Source: Treponema sp. (GTDB taxonomy: Bacteria > Spirochaetota > Spirochaetia > Treponematales > Breznakiellaceae). Taken from it: a stretch of 19,460 nt of DNA. The position numbers and the translations under genes were made by a program. Within the stretch, counting starts at the first letter, position 1. Each line of letters opens with the position of its first letter. The stretch lies in assembly GCA_031288575.1 (NCBI GenBank), contig JAITRD010000018.1, positions 1-19,460 on the forward strand. The letters run 5' to 3'. The notes below the pieces were generated by a model. That model ran no database searches. It was not told where the DNA came from and saw only the letters and a program-made list of their open reading frames with translations. Shown in pieces: positions 14,162 through 19,460 of the stretch.

Positions 14162-15100
14162 CTACAGGGTGGCCAGCATGATTGCTTTTATCGTATGTTT
14201 CCTGTTTTCCGCCTCATCCCAGGCCCGGCTTTGGGGGCCGTCGATGACCTCGGGGGTAACCTCTTCCCCCTTCACTGCCGGAAGGCAGTGAAGAAAAATA
14301 CTGTCCCCGCGGCCGGTCCTGTCCATCAGGGCCTGGTTCACCTGGTAGGGGGCGAGAAGCCGGGCCCGCTCTTCCTTTTTCCCCTCCTCCCCCATGGAAG
14401 CCCATACATCGGTATAGAGGGCGTCGGCCCCCGCCACTTCGCCGAGATCGGCGGTGACGCGGATTTGCGCCCCCGTTGCCGCGGCCAGGGGAGCGCACCC
14501 TGCCGTCAGGGCGGCGTCGGGATTCAGGGCCGGGGGGGTGATTACCGTAAAATGAATCCCCAGTTTGGAGCAGATCACCATAAGGGACCGGGCCACATTA
14601 TTCCTTCCGTCCCCGACAAAGCAGAGCTTTTTTCCCCGGGAGGGGCCGAAATTTTCTTCCAGGGTCTGGATATCCGCCAGGGCCTGGGTCGGGTGAAAAT
14701 CGTCGGTAAGGCCGTTATAAACCGGTACCCCCGAATAGCGGGCCAGGGTTTCCGCCGTGGCTTGCTTAAATCCCCGGAACTGGATGGCGCTAAACATGCG
14801 GCCCAGAACCCGGGCGGTGTCCTCAAGGGATTCCTTAACCCCCAGTTGGATATCCTGGGTGGAAAGGAAAACCGGATGCCCCCCCTCTTCGCCAAAGGCG
14901 GTTTCAAAGGCGCAGCGGGTCCGGGTGGAACGTTTTTCAAAAAGCAAAGCCAGGGTTTTTCCCGTAAAGCGCCTTTTTATTTCGCCGCTATGGGCTTCGG
15001 TTTTTATTTGCCCGGATAAATCCAGAAGATAACGGATCTCTTCTTCCGTATAATCCAGCCAGGTGAGCAGGGATCGGCCCTTAAATTTTGATTGGTCCAT
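14162..15100 (-). CDS. argF: Ornithine carbamoyltransferase
   Basis: 312 residues, cytosolic, normally trimeric. It joins carbamoyl phosphate and ornithine to give citrulline in arginine synthesis. Motifs in order: carbamoyl-phosphate loop STRTR (58-62), RMFSAIQFRG (101-110), DDFHPTQALAD (133-143), ornithine-side DVWASMG (231-237) and HCLPA (271-275). SMG and HCLP separate it from aspartate carbamoyltransferase. No arcA or arcC neighbours are present, so the anabolic argF name is preferred over catabolic arcB. ATG at 15100 has no Shine-Dalgarno sequence. A -35/-10 pair ends 7 nt before it, suggesting a leaderless or nearly leaderless mRNA. A 10-bp inverted repeat brackets the -35 element, so repression there is plausible. 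No other arg genes are seen in the window. The downstream gap (14055-14161) has no clear terminator. Confidence 0.95.
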   Translation of the reverse strand: MDQSKFKGRSLLTWLDYTEEEIRYLLDLSGQIKTEAHSGEIKRRFTGKTLALLFEKRSTRTRCAFETAFGEEGGHPVFLSTQDIQLGVKESLEDTARVLGRMFSAIQFRGFKQATAETLARYSGVPVYNGLTDDFHPTQALADIQTLEENFGPSRGKKLCFVGDGRNNVARSLMVICSKLGIHFTVITPPALNPDAALTAGCAPLAAATGAQIRVTADLGEVAGADALYTDVWASMGEEGKKEERARLLAPYQVNQALMDRTGRGDSIFLHCLPAVKGEEVTPEVIDGPQSRAWDEAENRKHTIKAIMLATL

Positions 15101-15107
15101 AATATTT

Positions 15108-15137
15108 TATATACATCGAAAAATACTTTCTTTTCAA
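15108..15137 (-). promoter_or_regulatory. Predicted argF promoter
   Basis: Minus strand TTGAAA (15137-15132), an 18-nt spacer and TATATA (15113-15108). Seven nt separate the -10 from the argF ATG, so transcription should start at or within a base of the start codon. Confidence 0.55.
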
Positions 15138-15148
15138 TAGTATTTTTC
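15118..15148. promoter_or_regulatory. Perfect inverted repeat flanking the argF -35 element, candidate operator
   Basis: GAAAAATACT (15118-15127) and AGTATTTTTC (15139-15148) are a perfect 10-bp inverted repeat with an 11-nt centre. Half-site centres are 21 bp apart, about two helical turns, so a dimeric protein could bind one face. The -35 TTGAAA lies inside the centre, so occupancy should block argF transcription. It does not closely match the known ArgR box. It could also regulate the divergent gene. Confidence 0.55.
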
Positions 15149-15203
15149 CAGGATCCTTTGGGTTTACATTTTGAAAGAATTTCCACATAGTTTCTTATTA
15201 TTG

Positions 15204-15209
15204 TATACT
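15204..15209 (+). promoter_or_regulatory. Possible -10 element for the 916-residue protein gene
   Basis: TATACT, one mismatch from TATAAT, about 20 nt before the ATG at 15230. The -35 region 17 nt upstream (TTCCAC) is weak. The predicted start near 15216 leaves the GAGG ribosome site in the mRNA. Confidence 0.4.
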
Positions 15210-15229
15210 ATTTGGTGGAAGAGGTAATT

Positions 15230-17980
15230 ATGGTGCAGGTGATGTTTTTTCTTCGATTTCGAACACAACTTCGCCGTATCCAGCCGGAGATGATTACATC
15301 CTTGGAAAAAGCTATTGTTACGGTTCTGGAATCCGCCGGAGGTAAACTAGAGCCGGGGCGCCGTTTTTTTGTCGCCTCCTTTGATGAAAAAACCCTGGGT
15401 TTTTGGCTTAATATTCTTTTCGGGATTAAGCTGATCCTTGAAACCCTGGAAAAGGCCGCTTCGGAGATATACGGATATGCCTGTGTAATAAGCCGGGATA
15501 TTCCCCATGAGGACATGGAGAGGCTTTGCAGGGGCTTGTCATTTTTATCGGAGCAAACGGGAATTTGGTGCGCTCCGGGGCTTCAAAAATTTCTTGACGC
15601 CTATATAGATTTCGCCCCTCCCCTTTCGCCGGAGGAAACCGCCAGGAGCGCCGCCAGGCGCCTCATTGCGGGGTACGCCCAGGTTGAAAAAATAAAGTCC
15701 CTGGCGGAACGTAATTCTTCCCGGGGATTTCTTTTCCGGACAAAAATAGCCCGGGCCATCAGGCACGGCCCCCGCCGGAACGCGGTTTTATTAGGGCCGG
15801 GTTATTTAGGGAAGCGGGACGGGCTCTATCATTACTGCGCCGGCATTCAGGGCGATATCCCCCCCCTGGTGATTCATTTTAGTACCGAGAGCATGCCCCT
15901 TTCCTCTTGCGGCGATCTCTTGACCCCCCAAATCCGTTCTTTTATAAGCGAATATGCCCCGCCGGAAGCTTTGAAGGAATTGGACTCCCTGCGCAGCTTC
16001 CTGTTCCGGGAAAGGCTGCAGAATAAGATACCCCCCTACGTGATCCAAAAAAGCCGTTCCTTTTTTCAAGCGGTGGTAAAAAGTTACACCGCCGCGGCAG
16101 GGAGCCGGGCGGGTTTGCCGGTTCTTATTCTGGAAAACATGCACCTTGCGGATGAGACGGCGGTGCGGCTTTTTATTGACAGCTATGCCTCCCTGCCGGA
16201 AATGAAATCCCTTTTGATTTACGGAACCTGTTCCGAGGAGGAAAAACTTAAACCCTGGGAAGGAATTTTCCCCCGGATAATTAAATTTTCCTCCGGGGAG
16301 TTCGCCCTTCCCGCTCCCCCTGAAATACCCTGGGACCTCTGGGAGATCGCCTATGCCGTCTACCTTTTGGGGCTTTTTTTCCCCGGCTGCCTGATGCCGC
16401 GCCTCCTTGAGGAGGAGGGGAAAAACCCTGCCATGATCTCCCTGGTCCTTGACATGCTTTTCTCCCTGGGGGTGATAGACAGAACCGAAGATCCCCGCCC
16501 CTGTTTGCGGGATTTTAAGGCCCGGGCGGAGGCGATTTTGGGGGCGGAAAAGGATAAGGTCCGGGCCCTGGTCCGGCGCCGCCTTTTGGCCTGGGTATAT
16601 GCCGGGGAATTCCGGCCCTGTTTTAACCTCCTGCGGATCCTGATCAATTTGGGGGAAGGGGGAGGGGACGAACTGATATTGAAGGCTATCCGGGAGGATG
16701 TGCTTAACGGGACCTATGAGGACATTGAAAAGACTATCGCCGGAGGGAGCTTTAAGCAGGTAGTCGGCTTCCAGCATGCTTCGGCGCTTTTGTATATATA
16801 TAAGACCCTCCAGACCCTGCATTACGGGAACGGCGCGGAGATTAGGGCCGTTTTTCAGGAACCGGCGCCGGAGGAACAGGACTTTTTGCCCTATACGGTG
16901 CAGATCCTGCTGAATCTTACCGGCTATTATCTGGGCATTAGCGATATAAAAAAGGCCTTGGAAACGGTTAAAGACGCCATGCTCTTAAGCCAGGAGGGGG
17001 GCAAAAACTCCTCCCAGGCATACCGCTTGTTCTCCCTGGCGAATCTGGCGAAGGGGCAGGTCGGCGAGACCATGGAGTATATATCCTTTGCCATCGAAGC
17101 CGCGGAAAAGGTGGAACAGTTTGATGAATCCGCCGTCGCCGCCTATTACGCGGCGGGAATTCAATTTCTTTTCGGCAACGTTTCCAAGGCATTGCGCCTT
17201 GCCAGGCAGGCGGAAGAAGCGGCGGCTTTCTGCGGGCAGGGCGGATGGGTGGACCGGGCCTTGTTCCTCCGGGGAAAACTGTATTTTGAGATCGGCCGCT
17301 ACCAGGATGCCCTGGATATTTTCCGCTTCCTGGAACGGTATCCCTCGGGAATTTCCTCCAAAGCCAAGGAAAGCACCCTTTCCGCGTGGATCTATAGAGC
17401 CATGGTCTATTTGGGGCATCCCAAGGCGGAAAAACCCGAAATTTCCGAAGGGGATATCTCCCTTTTTGAGATTGAAGCCGCCTATTTCGCCGGCGATTAT
17501 GACCGTACCGCGGCACTAATCGATAAATTTCCTTCTATTCCTCCGGAAATGAATTTTCTGTATATCGAACAGCCCGATTGGCGGAGCGGATTTGCCCAGT
17601 GTGAGTCCCTGGTGGTGCCCCTGGGACAGTTGCAGAATCATCTTTTGACAACCTTTCACTCCCTCGCCCGCGGGAGGATGGGCGCCGCTTTTCCGGATAA
17701 GGGCAAGGACGCCATATACGATATGCAGCACCTCACCTTAAACGAATTGCTCCCCGAGATGGATTCATTTGACGCCTTCTACTATTACGCCCTTTACCGG
17801 GTTTTGCAGGATGTCGGGGCGGAACAGGTTGACTTGAATACCGCCGTAAGCATGGCCTTTAAACGGCTGCAACGGCGGGCAAGCCGCATTGACGAGCCGG
17901 ATACCAGGCGGGATTTTTTGAACCTTAACTATTGGAACCGGGCCTTGAGTCTTGTGGCAAAAGAATATAAATTGATATAG
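15230..17980 (+). CDS. Large TPR protein with degenerate cyclase-like and STAND/AAA_16-like domains
   Basis: 916 residues from the ATG at 15230, chosen for the GAGG ribosome site at 15221; an in-frame TTG at 15212 is less likely. No signal peptide. Residues 1-130 follow the strand-helix plan of a class III nucleotide cyclase (FFLRFR, GGKLEPGRRFFVASFD, CVISRDIP, TGIWCAPGLQKFLDAYIDF) but lack its catalytic metal and base-binding residues. Residues 165-360 resemble an AAA_16 ATPase: a P-loop-like LLGPGYLGKRDG (187-198) without the Thr/Ser after Lys195, a Walker-B-like VLILENMHLADE (298-309), and LLIYGTCSEEE (328-338). Residues about 450-880 are helical repeats; WVDRALFLRGKLYFEIGRYQDALDIFRFL (673-701) is a good TPR. 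The ending RRASRIDEPDTRRDFL is typical of STAND-TPR proteins. This looks like a soluble-adenylyl-cyclase-type architecture turned into a scaffold. TPRs are fairly sure; the other domain calls are inference. Confidence 0.6.
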   Translation: MVQVMFFLRFRTQLRRIQPEMITSLEKAIVTVLESAGGKLEPGRRFFVASFDEKTLGFWLNILFGIKLILETLEKAASEIYGYACVISRDIPHEDMERLCRGLSFLSEQTGIWCAPGLQKFLDAYIDFAPPLSPEETARSAARRLIAGYAQVEKIKSLAERNSSRGFLFRTKIARAIRHGPRRNAVLLGPGYLGKRDGLYHYCAGIQGDIPPLVIHFSTESMPLSSCGDLLTPQIRSFISEYAPPEALKELDSLRSFLFRERLQNKIPPYVIQKSRSFFQAVVKSYTAAAGSRAGLPVLILENMHLADETAVRLFIDSYASLPEMKSLLIYGTCSEEEKLKPWEGIFPRIIKFSSGEFALPAPPEIPWDLWEIAYAVYLLGLFFPGCLMPRLLEEEGKNPAMISLVLDMLFSLGVIDRTEDPRPCLRDFKARAEAILGAEKDKVRALVRRRLLAWVYAGEFRPCFNLLRILINLGEGGGDELILKAIREDVLNGTYEDIEKTIAGGSFKQVVGFQHASALLYIYKTLQTLHYGNGAEIRAVFQEPAPEEQDFLPYTVQILLNLTGYYLGISDIKKALETVKDAMLLSQEGGKNSSQAYRLFSLANLAKGQVGETMEYISFAIEAAEKVEQFDESAVAAYYAAGIQFLFGNVSKALRLARQAEEAAAFCGQGGWVDRALFLRGKLYFEIGRYQDALDIFRFLERYPSGISSKAKESTLSAWIYRAMVYLGHPKAEKPEISEGDISLFEIEAAYFAGDYDRTAALIDKFPSIPPEMNFLYIEQPDWRSGFAQCESLVVPLGQLQNHLLTTFHSLARGRMGAAFPDKGKDAIYDMQHLTLNELLPEMDSFDAFYYYALYRVLQDVGAEQVDLNTAVSMAFKRLQRRASRIDEPDTRRDFLNLNYWNRALSLVAKEYKLI

Positions 17981-17985
17981 TTGAA

Positions 17986-18024
17986 TTGACATTTTGAGCT
18001 TGTTTCAAAACCCGGCCGGTTTTG
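17986..18024 (+). promoter_or_regulatory. Intergenic -35-like element and overlapping inverted repeats before the oxidoreductase gene
   Basis: A consensus TTGACA (17986-17991) lies just after the upstream stop codon, but no good -10 is found 16-18 nt on. TTTTGA-N7-TCAAAA (17992-18010) is an operator-like dyad. Overlapping it, CAAAACC/GGTTTTG (18006-18012 with 18018-18024) forms a 7-bp hairpin that may end the upstream transcript, though no T-run follows. Confidence 0.35.
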
Positions 18025-18070
18025 GGAAAGCCTCATTTGAAAACATTTTTGCGCGGAAGGGAGGTTTATT

Positions 18071-19213
18071 ATGGGAACCATTAAAAAGGTAAAGACGGCG
18101 GTGGTCGGCTGCGGGATGATCAGTGATATCTATTTACACAATATGACCGGCGCCTTTGAAATTCTTGAGGTGGTAGGCTGTTGTGATATTATTAAGGAAC
18201 GGATGGAAAACCGGGCAACTAAGTACAATATCAAACAAATGCGCATTGAGGAAATTTTAGCGGACAAGGACATTGAGTTGGTTCTCAATATTACCGATCC
18301 CGTTAATCACCATCTGGTATCCAGCCAGGTTTTGAACGCGGGAAAACACCTTTATTCAGAAAAACCCATTGATCTTTCGATAGAAGCGGCCCGGGAATTG
18401 GTTTCCCTGGCGGACAAACAGGGGGTGCTCTACGGGAACGCCCCGGATACCTTCATGGGGCAGGCGGTACAAACCGCCCGGCATTACCTTGATTCGGGCA
18501 TCATCGGGGACATTACCTCGGTATACGCGACCTTGAACCGGGACGCGGGGCTTCTCGCGGAACGGTTCCCCTTTACCGCCCTACCCGGCGGCGGTATCGG
18601 CCTTGACGTGGGGGTTTATTATATAACCGCCATGCTGAGCATCCTGGGGCCGGTAAAGGAAGTTTGTGGCTTTGTGGAAACCCGTAATCCGGAACGGGTG
18701 CATTATTTCCCCAATAAAAGCGATTTTGGTGAAAAATTCACCCTCCAGGCGGAAAATCTTGTGGTCGGCAGTTTCCGGTTCGCAAGCGGAATTATGGGTT
18801 CCCTCCAGTTTAATTCCAGCAGCATCGGCGATGAAAAGCCCCAGATCGTGATGTTCGGTACCGAGGGGATCCTGTATATGCCGGATCCCAACCGTTTCGG
18901 CGGCGAGGTCCGGGTGATTCTCAAGGGGCAGACCGAACCGGTTACCCTTCCCCCTACCCACGGTTTTAGCGAAAACCACCGGGGCATAGGACCCGCGGAG
19001 CTGGCCTGGGCCCTGCGGAACGGGCGGAAACCCCGGACCAGCAAAGAAATGGCCTTCCACGGCTTGGAATTGCTCCTGGGCCTCTACAAAAGCTGCGAGA
19101 CCAAAGAGTTCTATCAGATGACTTCCGCCTTTGAAAGGCCCGCTCCCCTTCCCCGGGGACATTTGGGCAATACCTACGGCGGCAGTCCCGCCGAAGCCGG
19201 GCTGGCCCTATAA
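18071..19213 (+). CDS. Gfo/Idh/MocA-family NAD(P)-dependent oxidoreductase
   Basis: 380 residues, cytosolic. A Rossmann domain (about 5-125) with the nucleotide-binding GCGMIS (13-18), then EKP (97-99), where the lysine is the usual catalytic residue. The C-terminal alpha/beta domain includes PGGGIGLDVGVYYI (172-185). The family often has a histidine after GGGxxxDxG; this protein has tyrosine, as in dihydrodiol-dehydrogenase-like members. Substrates in this family are mostly sugars, inositols and their derivatives; none can be named here because no sugar-uptake or catabolic genes adjoin. ATG at 18071 has a strong GGGAGGT ribosome site. The gene is probably monocistronic: it is separated from the preceding gene by 90 nt with dyads, and followed by a large hairpin. 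The C-terminal tail after about residue 345 is Pro/Gly-rich and likely flexible. Confidence 0.9.
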   Translation: MGTIKKVKTAVVGCGMISDIYLHNMTGAFEILEVVGCCDIIKERMENRATKYNIKQMRIEEILADKDIELVLNITDPVNHHLVSSQVLNAGKHLYSEKPIDLSIEAARELVSLADKQGVLYGNAPDTFMGQAVQTARHYLDSGIIGDITSVYATLNRDAGLLAERFPFTALPGGGIGLDVGVYYITAMLSILGPVKEVCGFVETRNPERVHYFPNKSDFGEKFTLQAENLVVGSFRFASGIMGSLQFNSSSIGDEKPQIVMFGTEGILYMPDPNRFGGEVRVILKGQTEPVTLPPTHGFSENHRGIGPAELAWALRNGRKPRTSKEMAFHGLELLLGLYKSCETKEFYQMTSAFERPAPLPRGHLGNTYGGSPAEAGLAL

Positions 19214-19226
19214 GCGGGGGGGAAAA

Positions 19227-19267
19227 GGCAGGGCCCTTTCCGGCTTAAGCTCCGGAAATCCCCTGCC
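19227..19267 (+). terminator. Large hairpin after the oxidoreductase gene
   Basis: GGCAGGG (19227-19233) pairs with CCCTGCC (19261-19267), and inside it TTTCCGG (19237-19243) pairs with CCGGAAA (19252-19258), with a small internal loop between. It begins 13 nt after the stop codon. No T-run follows directly; the nearest is TTTTTTTT at 19299-19306. It may be a terminator or a 3'-end stabiliser. Confidence 0.5.
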
Positions 19268-19284
19268 GGTCCTTCCGGGATGCA

Positions 19285-19313
19285 TTGACAAAAGGGGCTT
19301 TTTTTTGTAGCCT
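19285..19313 (+). promoter_or_regulatory. Possible tRNA promoter
   Basis: A perfect -35 TTGACA (19285-19290), a 17-nt spacer, then TAGCCT (19308-19313) as a weak -10. The spacer contains AAAAGGGGC plus eight T, which could alternatively be a small terminator hairpin for the upstream gene. The tRNA begins about 90 nt downstream. Confidence 0.35.
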
Positions 19314-19326
19314 GTTTTTTACCGCG

Positions 19327-19397
19327 CCGGTCTTGCCGGCTCCGCTTTTGCGGGGGCAAACCGGGCGGAAAGAAAGGGCATCGTCAGCGACGATGCC
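19327..19397 (+). repeat. Two strong tandem hairpins directly upstream of the tRNA
   Basis: Hairpin one: CCGGT-C-TTGCC (19327-19337, one bulged C) pairs with GGCAA-ACCGG (19355-19364), with an inner CCGC/GCGG stem (19342-19345 with 19350-19353). Hairpin two: GGCATCGTC (19377-19385) and GACGATGCC (19389-19397), a perfect 9-bp stem with a 3-nt loop, ending 10 nt before the tRNA. Neither is followed by a T-run, so they look like processing or structural elements of the tRNA leader. Confidence 0.6.
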
Positions 19398-19407
19398 GGT
19401 AGATAAC

Positions 19408-19460
19408 GGCGGCATAGCTCAGTTGGTAGAGCAAACGGCTCATATCCGTTCGGTCATTGG
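19408..19460 (+). tRNA. tRNA-Met (anticodon CAT), 5' part, truncated by the window end
   Basis: Acceptor 5' strand GGCGGCA (19408-19414), TA, D-stem GCTC/GAGC with the loop AGTTGGTA, and anticodon stem AACGG/CCGTT around CTCATAT with CAT at 19441-19443. Then variable loop CGGTC and the first T-stem bases. The T-loop and 3' acceptor strand lie outside. A G at position 1 argues against initiator tRNA. Elongator tRNA-Met is most likely; an Ile tRNA with a lysidine-modified CAT anticodon cannot be excluded. Confidence 0.9.

Noticed and set aside
14072..15019. A 315-codon plus-strand frame opposite argF.
   Set aside because: Antisense to a clearly functional enzyme gene; its translation has no recognisable domain and is rich in Gly/Pro. 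Long open antisense frames are expected at this GC content.
15806..16822. A 338-codon minus-strand frame inside the 916-residue protein gene.
   Set aside because: The sense frame has TPR and STAND-like patterns; the antisense translation is a low-complexity shadow.
1..19460. CRISPR arrays, insertion sequences, integrase or attachment sites.
   Set aside because: No regularly spaced direct repeats, transposase-like or integrase-like protein, or tRNA-derived duplication was seen. The tRNA is cut by the window end, so an integration at its 3' end cannot be judged.

Overview
The window looks like chromosomal DNA of a spirochete, most likely a GC-rich member of the Treponema group. This is inferred from protein features: a sigma-like protein and a PilZ protein with an unusual layout that I associate with treponemes, and several secreted proteins of unknown function. 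No database search was possible, so the taxonomic call is moderate. There are 15 protein genes (one partial), one partial tRNA gene and no recognisable transposon, prophage or CRISPR array.

Layout, left to right. (1) The 3' third of gpmI (glycolysis) ends at 579 with a hairpin terminator. A promoter and a leader of about 270 nt then precede two adjacent ABC exporter half-transporter genes (957-4682), whose ATPase motifs are complementary, as in heterodimeric exporters. (2) On the minus strand, an HD-domain phosphohydrolase and a ComFB-domain protein form a likely operon (6751 to 4688). Divergent from it is a plus-strand pair: a secreted protein of unknown function and a PilZ protein (6968-8773). 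(3) A minus-strand run extends from 14054 to 8784: secreted protein, M24 peptidase, DHH phosphoesterase (NrnA type), sigma-like protein, RlmJ rRNA methyltransferase and HlyIII membrane protein. Most junctions are 9 nt or less or overlap. The one larger gap (136 nt) carries a CRP/FNR-type dyad. (4) argF (minus) diverges from a 916-residue protein (plus) that looks like a degenerate nucleotide-cyclase/STAND-ATPase/TPR protein. The 129-nt gap holds a perfect 10-bp inverted repeat flanking the argF -35 element. (5) A Gfo/Idh/MocA oxidoreductase, a series of strong hairpins, and the 5' part of a tRNA with anticodon CAT close the window.

Themes. Several genes plausibly touch cyclic-nucleotide or nucleotide signalling: ComFB and PilZ domains (both reported cyclic-dinucleotide receptors), an HD dNTPase-like enzyme, an NrnA-like DHH phosphoesterase, a CRP-type operator and a pseudo-cyclase. 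Their proximity is seen; a functional link is inference. Two genes (6968 and argF) have a good -10 element ending 7 nt before the ATG and no Shine-Dalgarno sequence, which predicts leaderless mRNAs. The most unusual proteins are the 916-residue pseudo-cyclase/STAND/TPR protein, the PilZ protein whose two signature motifs are about 215 residues apart, and the ComFB domain fused to a beta-sandwich-like domain.
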